A DNA stretch of 64,000 bases from Ascaphus truei. Lineage: Eukaryota > Chordata > Amphibia > Anura > Ascaphidae. The stretch is from assembly GCA_036426205.1 (NCBI GenBank), contig CM071568.1, positions 43,784,841 to 43,848,840 on the forward strand, given 5' to 3'. The notes under the pieces are model-generated. The model was not told the origin of the DNA and ran no database searches. It worked only from the letters and a program-made list of their open reading frames with translations. Of the stretch, positions 23,350 through 33,496 are shown piece after piece; position 1 is the first letter of the stretch; every line of letters begins with the position of its first letter. The translations under genes were made by a program, and so were the position numbers.

Positions 23350-26300
23350 TACTTGGACCGTTCCTTCTTCCTATTTGATTTTTGTTCACCCCCTGCTACC
23401 CCCTCCACCTACTTCCCGCCTAGTATCCCTCACTCTAGTACCCCCTCTCTCTCTTCCCCTCCCTTCACTCGACCTCTTCATCTTTGCTAAGCACCTTTGT
23501 ATCGACTTCCTACAACCTCTCCATCTCTCGTCACCTGTTCTCTCCACCTCTGCCTCTCTCCTCGTTGGATTTCATACTTCGACCCGGACCTTATACCCCC
23601 CGATCCTATTCCCACTGTTCTCGCTCTCTCCTTTCTCCCCCCCTTGCCTTTTGTTCTACTTCCTCTTCCTCTCACGCGTCCTCCTTTTTCAGTTTACAGC
23701 CCCACTTTGCTTACACCCCATCCTACGTGCCCTCTCCCCCCTCCCGTCACCTGGCTGGAACCACAACCTTCTTTTCATAAGCACCCCCTCTTTGTCCCAT
23801 CCCAAACAAGCAGCTTTATGCCGCATCCTGACCCATGACTATTGCATCCCCCTTCCCCAGCCTCCCCCCGTCCATTCGCTGCTACCCCCGCCGTCCACTG
23901 CTTACATCCATCACGCCCTCGTCGCCTTCCCATTCGCCCTTTTCTGTCCCTGTTTCCTCTTCCCCTACCCTATTCTTACTTGCCAACAGCTATTCCTCCC
24001 AACCCCGCAACTTACCCAATCTCCCCCGAGTTTCCTTTAGCTCCGGCTTCCTCTAGGTTCCCCCATCCACTAAAATGCAATTTTCACCCTTCCCTCCTTG
24101 TCTTATTCAGCTACGCAATGAACTCTTCCCCCTCTGTTTCCTTCGTTCCGGTCTACTATCACCCTGCTACTTCTCTGCCCCCACCCTTCCGTTATTCCCT
24201 GGACATCTGTTCTTACCCCCCCTTTTACTCGCCACCGCCACTAGCCTTCGCCCCTTACCACCCCTCCGTTTCCTTATTTAGATCTTATTGCAATCCCTCC
24301 GTCCACCCCCTCCTACCTCCGCAATTTCTCGTACTCTCTCCTTCGTCACCTACCCCCTTTTTTCTTTTTTCCTTGCCTATTTTATCCTGCCGAGTTATCC
24401 ACGCTGTGCCTCAATCCCTCCTCTTCCTATCCTTTCTCTCTTCCGACGGCCCGACCTCCTCCTTCCCCGGCCTTCAGTAGCCCCTCTCTAACCCCTCATT
24501 CCCTATCCCATTCCATGTTCTCCCCTACCACTTTTATAGATTCACATTTCTTCTTCCTCCTTTCTCCTTTCGTCCCTTTACTTGTGACCCTTGCTTTTTC
24601 TTCTCGATAATGCCTCTTCCTTGCCCCGCATCAAGTGCTTTACTTCCCCCCTCTCTTTCTTTGACTCCTGTTCTGTCATCTCAACCTCCATGCACCCACC
24701 CTCTCTCCTTTTTTCCCTCACCTTTTAAGCCACCATCATACCTACCCTTCATCTCCACATCTCCTCTTCGCCCTCCACTTTACTTATCTCTCCCCCTCCA
24801 GCGCCTTCTTCGCACCTTCGCCATTCCCCGACCCTATCTTCCCCACCTGCACACGCTGGTTGCCGCATCTCCCTTTTTATGATTCCCCCCGTCATTCTTC
24901 TTTCCGATCATCCATTCCATTTTTTTCCTCCCTTGGCCTTCCCAATTTTTCTTCTCTTCCCTACCCACCCAACGCCCCCCGAAAACCTCCCCCGTTTCTT
25001 CGGATTCCCTGCATATCCTTCTATTCGTCACCTTTCCGCAAACACTAATCTCAGGTACACTGTTCCACCCATGACCCCCCCGCGTTTCCCTCACCAATCT
25101 TCCCTTCTATTGTCTCGAGTCACCGCGTCCTCGCTCTATGCTGTCCCTAGCTCCCGTCACTTTTTCTGTCGGGTCCCCCCCCCCCACTCACACCTACTTT
25201 ACCTACCCCCTTCCCCCTATTTCCAGGTCACCACCCCCATAACCTATCCCTCCCTCTTTCATTTGTATCTCACCAGTTTTTTCGGCCTTCCTTTACACCA
25301 CATCATCTACGTATCGGCTAGGACTTTCCACTTCCTGTTTGCCACTTCCTTTCTCGGTCTCATCCTCCCCTTTATTCTAGGTCTCCTTACCCCCTTCTTT
25401 TTCGCCTGTTCTATCCTGCCTTCTTCGTTCTCTCCCTTCTACATATTCCCCACGCCTGCCCTCAGCCACCCCCCCTCCCCATATGGCCCCCCTACTACAC
25501 CCTTCCTTCCGCCACTTTGCTCCTCGGTCCCACTCCACTCTTATACTCACCCGTGCTTTTCCCTTCCGCATTCTTCCATTTTCAAATCCAACCCGATTTA
25601 ACCCTGCGCTCGTACCTCGCCCCGTATACCTCCTCTTCCGCCTTTACTATCATCTACCGCCTCTCTCTTCCCGTAAGGTACTCATTCCCTCTACCGTCAG
25701 ATGTCCCCCGTACAAACTCCTCGCCGCCGACTATCCTCGCTACTGTCCCCTTCTCCCTTCCCACTTCCAACCTTCCTAATCCCTTAGGGTCCCATTTCTC
25801 AGCACCACCCCAGTGTTTCTTACGACCCCTAACCGTACCACTGCTCTGTGACACGCTCCACCCCCTCCCTTCTTGACTTCACTCCTTCTCTCCTCTCTCC
25901 TGTCTTCGCTAACTGGGTTCCGTCTGCAAACCCACCTCCTATCCCTCTATTCCCTCTCTCACCATTCTCTGCCGTCTCCCTCTCTACACTCTCCGCCCCC
26001 TTCCACTCCTCACCGACACCCTCTCCACTCCAACCCCTTAAGCATTCATCATTAATCTTCTCCCCCTTTCTTCCTCTCGCCCTTATACTGCCGACGCGTT
26101 GCCTCCCTCCTCTCACCCAGTCCAAACGCTATCCTTTCCTCCCCGCTTCTCCTACATCAATCCTCTTACTATTCCACCTCCACTTTTTCCATTGCCCATG
26201 ATTCTCTCCCCCAGGGCATTCCCTTCCTTCCTCTGCCCCGACTTCTCTAATTTTTTTTTTCTACTGTCACCAATTGTTCTCTCATTGTTCCGATCTAGTC

Positions 26301-27297
26301 TTTCTCCCCTTTCCCCTTCCTGCTCACGTCCTGCACCGTTCTCCACCCCCTTATCCCAGTATCCCTTCTTTCTCAATGCTCCCTTCCTGCCCGAGCCACC
26401 CACTTATCCCCCCCCCACCTTCCGCTGTGTGCCCCTATACCGTCCTGCTTTTATGCGTTTACTCCCCCCTTTCTTTCCCTTCTTCAGAATTTTCCCCCCT
26501 CCGGCTGCCTCTCCGCCCCGCCCCTACGCCAAGCCCCCGCACCCTTGTTCCCCAATTTCTCCTCATGCATTAACTTAACCCTCCTCTTTTACTTACCCCT
26601 CACCTCCCCCCAGCTTTATCTTCCAGCCTTCCAGCTCTCCCTCCCCCCGCCCCCGCCGCTAACCTCACCACTCTCTCTCCCCCAGTCTCCCCCCCCCCTC
26701 TCCTTCTTACTCTTGCTTCCCTGGAGCTCCCTCTCCTTCTAGTCCACATTTTTCGGACTGTATGCTCATTTTTCTTTCCTTTCGGCCCCTAAGTCCCCGT
26801 TTGTCCTTTCTCTCCTTCGTCGCGCTATCTAATCTCGACGCCTCACTGACTGTAACCGCTTTCTCCTGCTCCTTTTTGCTTTCTTTCCTTACCATAGCTG
26901 GTTCGATCACTCTTTCATGATATGGTCGCCCCCACTATTTTGCGTCCCCAACCCCTGCCCTTTTAACTTTCCCTACGGTTTCCCCGCCCCACGTCCCTCC
27001 TCCTTGGTAAACTCCCTCCACCTCTCAGCCTTCTTTTCTTTCCTTTGTTTGTTCCCTCCCCTATTCCAAACTCCCGTTCAGCCCCTTTGGTTCGATTTTA
27101 GTTTCAGTTAACTAGCCACCACTCCTAGTTGGTCTCCTATTTCGCGGTTCCCCAGAGTCTACCCTGCCTTTACTTCTTCATGGGGCCGCATCTTTACCCT
27201 ACACTGTAATCACCCCCGGTTTTTTGCCAACCTTCCACGCCGTTAATCCATCTGTTTTTGCTCTTGTCTGCAGCTGTTCCGGGTTTCGGGTTGTCTC
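23350..27297. repeat. 3.9-kb pyrimidine-rich tract in the left arm
   Basis: The + strand is dominated by C and T (CCCTTC, TTCCCC, CCTCTC words) with no clear period, continuously to about 27120 and more mixed to 27297. The right arm has no equivalent: its matching sequence passes directly across this point near 28180. It is therefore an insertion or expansion in one arm only. Pro/Ser/Leu-rich open frames on + and Arg/Glu/Gly-rich ones on - follow from composition and are not called as genes. Confidence 0.8.
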
Positions 27298-27559
27298 ATG
27301 ACGAACCAATCCACGACACATCCACGGACCCATCCACGAACACAATCCAGGAACAGGAAACCATGAAATAAAAAAACATAAAAATAAACATTATAAATAA
27401 TACAACATGACAATCAAGGGTTGTTCTAGTTTTAATCCAGTGAATCTGTATTAAAATACCTTGTTCCGGGGTCTTCTTGGCGTCCGGTGCCACGCCCAGG
27501 TCTTCAATCTTCAGGAGGAGGTCCTTCCTCCTCGGCGTCTGTCTTCAAAATGAGACGCC

Positions 27560-27925
27560 ATAGGCTTTTTAAAGGCCTATGACGTCACTTTGTCGTCATA
27601 TGGTTCCCACGCCTGATGGGCCGTGAAAACCATGTGTTTTGACCGATGTAAAAAAAATTGATGACGTCACTTAAAGGCAATGACAGCGTGGACTCCATCC
27701 ATACTCTGATGGCGGTGCCGTACATGGAAAGTCCGGCCAGTGTACATGACGGCTCAAGGCAATTGCAGCAGCAAAGCCATCTGAGGCTGTGCTGTCATTG
27801 CCTTTAAGTGACGTCATCAATTTTTTACATCGGTCCCAAAAACAACATGGTTTTCACGGCCCAATCACGGGGGGGAACCATATGACGACAAATGTGACGT
27901 CATAGGCCTTTAAAAGCCTATGGCG
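27560..27925. promoter_or_regulatory. Symmetric divergent promoter-like apex with four CREs
   Basis: The palindrome apex lies near 27740. Perfect TGACGTCA cAMP-response elements occur at 27580-27587, 27662-27669, 27809-27816 and 27895-27902, symmetric about the apex. A CCCAATCAC (CCAAT-like) motif is at about 27860. On each side, outward of the CREs, lies the exon-like sequence at 27956-28022 or its mirror near 27473-27526. CRE and CCAAT boxes are typical of bidirectional promoters. Activity is inferred. Confidence 0.5.
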
Positions 27926-27955
27926 TCTCATTTTGAAGACAGACGCGAGGGAGGA

Positions 27956-28022
27956 ATGGACCTCCTCCTGAAGATTGAAGACCTGGGGCGTGGCACCGGA
28001 CGCCAGAAGACCCCGGAACAAG
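27956..28022 (+). other. Exon-1-like block, right arm
   Basis: GAGGAATGG gives an ATG in reasonable context, opening 22 codons (MDLLLKIEDLG ... KTPEQ) plus one base before the donor-like GTATTT. In the left-arm mirror (about 27460-27526, minus strand) the ATG has become AGG, while the following codons and the donor are kept. It matches no protein I recognise. Confidence 0.35.
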
Positions 28023-28873
28023 GTATTTAATACAGATTCACATGGAATAAACTAGAACAAACCCTTGATTGTCATGTTGTATATTTAATGTTTAATTTTT
28101 AAGTTTTTTTATTTCATGGTTTCCTGTTCCTGGATTGTTTCGTGGATGGTGTCGTGGATGGTGTCGTTGGATTGGTTCGTGAGTAAGCTGATCAACGGGA
28201 GTCGGGGGGGGCAAGTAATGGTAAGTTTAAGAAAGAAATGTATTGAATGTAACTGGTTTTTTGTTGTTTCATGTGTTCATTTTTTTACATGCATATCATT
28301 TGTTGCCACTGTATGTATGTATGCAGTATGTTCTACATATATATACAAGGGGGAATAAATGATACTGTTGTTAAAGCTGATATTCGTATTGTTAATCATT
28401 GTGGCTAGCATAGATGTGTGGTAAATGTATTTTTATTAGAGAGATGTAAGTTTTGGCTTCTAGGCGTACAGTAGGTTATGGAAAGCCTTGCTTTAGTTAT
28501 TGTAATGTTGGTGGTATTTTTCATGTTTTGAAGTGGTTCTCTCTTACGATAGCTTTAGTTCATTGTGTAATTGGTATGGAGGTATTTTAATGTTTAGGGA
28601 TGTAATTGATTGTGTGTTAATTCATTGATGGTGAGTTAATGGATTAAATAATATACTCTTGTGATGTATGGCGATTTGAGTGGGATTATTGTATTGTTAA
28701 CATTGATTTGCAGCGTTGTACATGTAGTTTACATGTTATGCTACATGTATACACTGTAAATGCAATGTTTTAAGAGGATGTGAGCCTTCAGATTGAATGA
28801 TTAATGTGATTTGGTTAGGCAATTGGTTTTAAATCATTGAGGATGTTATGCATAAGTGTTGTTGGCATTGCAG

Positions 28874-28901
28874 GATGGTTCACCTCTTAATTACCTTTCA
28901 G
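28874..28901 (+). other. Exon-like block, right arm (28 bp)
   Basis: Between GCATTGCAG and GTTAGT. The left-arm counterpart (22595-22624) is 30 bp, so this copy may carry a two-base deletion. Confidence 0.35.
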
Positions 28902-28993
28902 GTTAGTACCCGATAAGGTGATTAAGGGGTTCAGTGTTATGTTACTGGTATTCAAATGTTTTGGCTATTATTATTTGGCAACGGACACACAAG

Positions 28994-29027
28994 GATTATG
29001 CTGGCGATGGAGACTTCTTATGATGAG
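28994..29027 (+). other. Exon-like block, right arm (34 bp)
   Basis: Lies between an AAG acceptor and GTTAGT, and encodes LAMETSYDE in one frame. The left-arm mirror (about 22466-22510, minus strand) has a donor GTTTCG and a rearranged TCTATGTGATGAG end, which creates stops in the same frame. Confidence 0.3.
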
Positions 29028-29385
29028 GTTAGTACAATTTAAATCACTTTATTATCATATTGAATGTGTTTAATAATGGCCAAATAATGTATTATACCTA
29101 TGTGGATAATATTATTTGGCTCATATTGTACTGTATGTGCTGGGGGAGGGGGGTATAGGCCCAGGGTATTTGGTAGTACTCCCCTGTGGATAGTGGGTGA
29201 GGGTGGTTGGGCCTCAGGGTTGGGGGGGTTGTGGGAGAGGGTATGTGGGTGGTGATGGTGGTTTTAACCACTTAGGGTGGGGGGGGGGGTACAAAAAAAA
29301 AAACTGTAGAGGTTAATAACGTATGGTGATTCAGGGGTTAGGGGACATTACATAGAATGTTTTAATTATTGTGTCTGTTTTGCAG

Positions 29386-29448
29386 AAGCGGATGGGGCAT
29401 GGGCAGGATGAAGATGAGGATGGCCTTCATCGTGGCAGCCGTACATGG
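29386..29448 (+). other. Exon-like block, right arm (63 bp)
   Basis: Bounded by TTTTGCAG and GTGAGTG and identical to the mirrored left-arm block at 22081-22143. An adjacent AAAGGATAATAG / CTATTATCC-type short hairpin lies just downstream at about 29510-29530. Confidence 0.4.
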
Positions 29449-29714
29449 GTGAGTGCTACATGTATTTAATGTCTTTATTGGTGTGTATGTATTGTAAATG
29501 GACAACTGCACTATTATCCTTTTGTGGATAATAGTACTGTTGCCCATTACTGTATTGTATGTTGTGCATTGCTGCTATGTTTATTGGGGGCATTTGTCCC
29601 CAATAAACATGCTACTATGCGTTAACCCCTTCATTGCCTTAGCGGCTATCCGCTGTGGTAATGAAGCAGCATTAATGTATTTTAATAATATTGTGCGGGA
29701 GCAGGAGGCCCCCT

Positions 29715-29940
29715 GAGCTGAAGCGCATTTATTTGTGGCTCAGAGACCCCCTGCTTCCCGAGTTACAGGCCCCGGTTTGGGCCATCGGTTACAGTGTGGA
29801 CGCCATATTTGTTGCGGGAATGCTATAAACATGGTGGCGACACTGCCACCTGATGACACATACCGGGGCCTGTAACTCGGGAAGCAGGGGGTCCCTGCTC
29901 CACAAAGCAATGCGGTTCAGCTCAGGGAACCCCCTGCTCA
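29715..29940. repeat. Nested hairpin 1 in the right arm
   Basis: CTGCTTCCCGAGTTACAGGC at about 29749 is mirrored by GCCTGTAACTCGGGAAGCAG at about 29868, with further complementary sequence outward (CCCTGAGCTGAA..TTCAGCTCAGGG). The stem is about 65-80 bp per side. It lies within the right arm of the larger palindrome. Confidence 0.8.
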
Positions 29941-30059
29941 CTGTACAGTATTATTAAAAATACATTCATGCTACTTCATTACCGTAGCACATAGCCACCA
30001 AGGTAAGGAACGAGTCTTTATTGATGTGTGTTTTTTACTGATAGTGTAGATATGCAGAG

Positions 30060-30290
30060 GGTCTCCGGAGCAGAACCGCGTTGGTTTCAGCTCCGGGGAC
30101 CCCGTGCTCCCCGAGATACAGGCCCCTTTTGGGGTGCCGGTATCCCTCTGCTTTGTTTACAGGTCGCGGTCACGTGATCGGGACCTTTAAACGCAGAGGG
30201 ATACCGGCACCTCATAAAGGGGCCTGTATCTCGGGGAGCACGGGGTCCCCGGAGCTGAAACCAACGCGCTTCAGCTCCGAAGACCCCATG
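30060..30290. repeat. Nested hairpin 2 in the right arm
   Basis: GGGTCTCCGGAGC ... CCGTGCTCCCCGAGATACAG at 30060-30122 is complemented by CTGTATCTCGGGGAGCACGG ... GGGGACCCC at 30218-30290. Inner parts GGTGCCGGTATCCCTCTGC and GCAGAGGGATACCGGCACC also pair. The stem of about 90 bp is nearly perfect. The left arm has only a remnant near 21490-21530 (GTCTCCGGAGCTGATACC). Confidence 0.85.
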
Positions 30291-30615
30291 CACATGTCCA
30301 CTATCAGTAAAAGTTGTTTTTAAATACTTTATTTGTTGCCGATGTTTGCGCTGAGAGAGCGGCTTGTCTCTCTCAGCTGCAAACATCTATCGGCAGAAAG
30401 GGCCTTATCGGGAGCCAGGCTGTATCGGCACAGGCTCATCGGCAGCTTTGCTTTCGCAGTGCTTCGGCAGGGATCGGAAGGATTCGGCCCTTACTGAATA
30501 CTGCGAGGGCAAATCGCCCAAAAAAAGCCTTTTCGCAATTCTTGCCGAAAATTTTGTATCGGGGCTTACTGCATGAGGCCCATAGTTCCCTTAGTCACGG
30601 GGAAAAGGGGCTACA

Positions 30616-31850
30616 TTTATATTCCTCTGAAGTACACAGTTAGACTTAACATGAGGTTCACAGAGCTGTTTAGATCTGGGCTCCTATGAGTTGGATGAGT
30701 TAACAAACTGGGCATCAGATTTGCAGATCTATTTATACCATGGTGAGTAAGAGAAAGGACAAAGCAATCCCATTCAATAAACTGCTACCATTTCTGTCAT
30801 TGCCTCTCCTAAATTAAGCCTACAATATATTTGTCATTTGGGGGAGTAGCCATTCCAACCAAGGCTTTCAGCATGCCCTACTGCACTAGGCTAATTACAG
30901 AATTATCGCTATACAGTACATACATATCCAGGCATTTATCTGGTGTACAAAACAGAAATTGCTATCCACACCTACTACATTAGCACTCTCCTTGGTGTGG
31001 GCCTCATATATGAAGCCCTACAAAATATTATGGTGGCTAAGAGAAAGGCCAGTGCTAGCCAATTTAATAAACTGCTACCAAATAGTACAAGAGTAATTAT
31101 TTACTCGCTCATTATTTAATATTTTGCATGCTCATTAGCATACACAGCATTTCAAATAAAGCCGACATATAGCTGCGATAAAAAGCCCATTATCATTGCT
31201 TTACTGTTGATGAAATAGCTTTAGTGAATAGGTTGAGAAATAACATTTGTATTAAACCCCGATAAGGCCATTTTTTTTATTTATTGACCTTTTGTTATCT
31301 CTCCCTATAGATGAATGCTAGAACCTTGGATCATAATTAAGTTTCATACAACAATTCATATTTTAAAAAAAGATGGATTTTTGTGAACCATTCCACCTTT
31401 GTTGGCTGACGCCTTTTCAATGTGTTGCAAAGCCCTGCGACAGTGAAGAAGTTTTCCCTCCTCTAGTTCAACAACTGTACTGGGGTCCGGGTCAAGACTT
31501 CAGCCTGGGTCTCAGGAAAACTGTTGGTGGACATCTTTGTTTTAAATAAGTTTTCTTTTTAATCCTTTCAGTGTCAGAGTGGCCACGCACCCTCCGGCAC
31601 CAACAAGTCATGTTACCTCTGCTGAAGAATCACATGATCACTTCTGGGCGGCCGGAACGAAAGTGAACGGGAAGGGTCCCCTGTTACGGTGAAGGGGTAA
31701 CCAGGCCATCAATAAAGGTATTATGCCCGGCTTGTTGCCGCTGAGCCCTGTTTCAGGTTTTAGAGTCTCAGCTCTTCAACCTGTGTATTGTACCTGCAAT
31801 GAATGTAATTGTAGGACAATAAAGATTGTATGTTTGTTTTACCTTTCCAG
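30616..31850. other. Unassigned sequence
   Basis: No gene recognised. An AATAAAG at about 31818 followed by a T-rich stretch precedes the 31852 duplication, resembling an LTR-like 3' region, but boundaries are unclear. Confidence 0.45.
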
Positions 31851-31851
31851 A

Positions 31852-33203
31852 AATGCTAACCAGTAGAGATTCTTAGGCTATGAGTTTCAGGCGGGACTTT
31901 GCAGTAAAAGTGTTGTCAGAATGTGTCTAGGTAGAAAGGGTTCAGTTTTGCTGGCCACCCCAAAAATGTATCCGGGAATCAGGTCAGATTCCCGGGGACA
32001 TATAGACACATCACACCGGTCAAAGTCCTCCCTTGAAAACAGTTGCACGACTCACTACCAGGTTTCCCTGTTTCAGCACAGACCAGAAAGGTAAATGAGG
32101 ACATAGGAAATAGTATATCCTGGGTACATTCAAGGGTCCCTAGGTTGGTAAGGGTTCCCCAGTATATGCCCAGGTGCCCCGGAATCAGTATAGAGGTTCT
32201 GGGGGTTTTCTCCAACTGTATATTAAGTTGCGAGAGGTTTTATGAAACCTAAGTCTGAGTTTCATTAAAGGAAAAAGATACAGCCCTGGGAGTGTGCTAT
32301 GCGTTTTTTTGTTCTAAAGAAAATTAGGTTTCCTTAAGGAAAGGAGCTACAGCTCTGAGATTGAAGCTAAGTATCTTTTCGTTTCACTGTGGGACTTAGT
32401 AGAAAAATGAGAAATATTTTTCATGTTTCATAAAATGTTTAATAACCAATATGGCTATAAGGTTTTTACAGTCTAAATCAGGTTAACAGTGTGTGAGAGA
32501 TATGGCTAGTGGGGAAAAAAGTACATAGTCAAATTCTACCCCTCATAGCCCAAAAAACTTAGACAAGGTAAACGTGTAAAAGTATATTTTTATTAAACTG
32601 AGATGTTTGTAAATGTATTATACTTATAAGCTGGGACTTTTAAAGACGGTACTCTGAGGGGGGCTAGTGGGCTACCAATTTGTGGTGCCACTGAGTCTGC
32701 CCTAGGTCCGTACTTCAAAGCCACAGATGCTGCCAGAGGTGTTAAAGACATTTGGGCAGGATGGTTAGGTGGAGTGCCGACGTTCGAGAAACAATGCCGC
32801 CCATTGCGGCTAGCATTTGCCTTCTCAGACTTTGAGGCACCTAACTCAGCGGGTGGCTTCTGTTTAACTAGTGGCTAAGGTTGCAAACTCACGCATGCCC
32901 TCGTTACAGTCTGAAGAAACGCTTGCCCGGCTTTGGAAGACTGGCAGCTGTCTGATTGGCTGGTTGTAAAGTTCCCATTCAGGAATGAATCTGAAATACT
33001 ACAAGAAACCCAGCAGCCAATCCGGTGCTCGGATTCGACGTGCCAAGACAGCAGCGGCAAATTAGAATTCACCAAAAGATGCTCTTGGGGAAATAGATGC
33101 GAGCCGGCTTCAGAAATTTCAAGACAAGAAATTTTTGAAGTCCCACTTTTCGGGGCCAAGTTCTGAGAAAGGAACGTAGTGGTCGTGGCAGGAACTACAC
33201 GCC
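31852..33203. repeat. 1.35-kb tandem duplication, copy A
   Basis: Nearly identical to 33497-34835, starting AATGCTAACCAGTAGAG and ending GGAACTACACGCC. A CCAAT motif in both orientations (GATTGGCTGG at about 32956; CAGCCAATCCGG at about 33013) lies in its last 300 bp. No frame is open along a significant part and no protein motif was recognised. Copy differences are mainly substitutions plus one short deletion, consistent with a genuine recent duplication or two copies of one mobile unit. Confidence 0.85.
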
Positions 33204-33209
33204 AAAAAA

Positions 33210-33491
33210 TGATTATTGCTGAATCATTTCATTTATGCATCCCATAATAATACTATTAATTCAATGTGTTCATATTCATATTTTGTTTACGTTGTGACGC
33301 ACACGCAACCTCGTATAGGGAGCGTGGGCTTAGTATTTTGTGTATAAATAAGGCCTGTATGCCATCATGTCGTTGGGGGAGTTTTATTTTGAAACTCTCC
33401 TCTGCGTGTGCACCGTACACTGCAATAAACTTATTTGTTATTCTGCAATATATCCTCAGATGATGACTCTTATTTATTCACGCTTTTAACA
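33210..33491 (+). mobile_element. LTR-like unit between the duplicates
   Basis: It begins TG (TGATTATTGC) and ends CA (TTTTAACA). It has a TATA box TATAAATA at 33343-33350 and AATAAA at 33424-33429 about 80 bp downstream, the order U3-R-U5 of an LTR. The length of 282 bp is normal. No flanking target duplication is visible, so it may be part of a larger unit rather than a solo LTR. Confidence 0.5.
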
Positions 33492-33496
33492 CCAGG

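Larger units (their letters stand above)
21152..30581. mobile_element. 9.43-kb foldback DNA element with 25-bp TIR
   Basis: Both ends carry a perfect 25-bp inverted repeat beginning GGGCCTCATGCAGTAAGCCC, flanked by ATA on each side (21149-21151, 30582-30584). The other LTR copy (10811-10827) shows the uninterrupted target. Long interior stretches of the left arm (21960-23345, 27297-27690) are reverse complements of the right arm (27790-28215, 28215-29540). Arm differences are mainly substitutions, so the palindrome looks genuine. A 3-bp duplication and GGGCC ends suggest the PIF/Harbinger superfamily, though ATA is not the usual TWA; a 2-bp TA reading is possible. No transposase was recognised, so it is probably non-autonomous. 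Confidence 0.85.
20123..30615 (+). mobile_element. Gypsy 3' LTR, split by a foldback element
   Basis: The LTR starts TGTAG after the polypurine tract and ends GGCTACA at 30615. Removing the foldback and one ATA copy (21152-30584) leaves about 1.06 kb. The right part resembles the 5' LTR remnant. The left part holds CATGCGCA-type NRF1-like motifs (20174-20183, 20194-20204) and ACTACAAGTCCCAGAAG (20250-20266). Two solo LTRs (35589-36834 and 37898-39311) share the termini and these motifs. Confidence 0.82.

Noticed and set aside
23318..27111. Many long Pro/Ser/Leu-rich open frames on + and Arg/Glu/Gly-rich ones on -
   Set aside because: Product of the pyrimidine-rich tract inside a transposon arm; overlapping frames on both strands with no recognisable motif.
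31254..31275. ACCCCGATAAGGCC resembling the foldback subterminal motif
   Set aside because: Single isolated match without TIR or flanking similarity.
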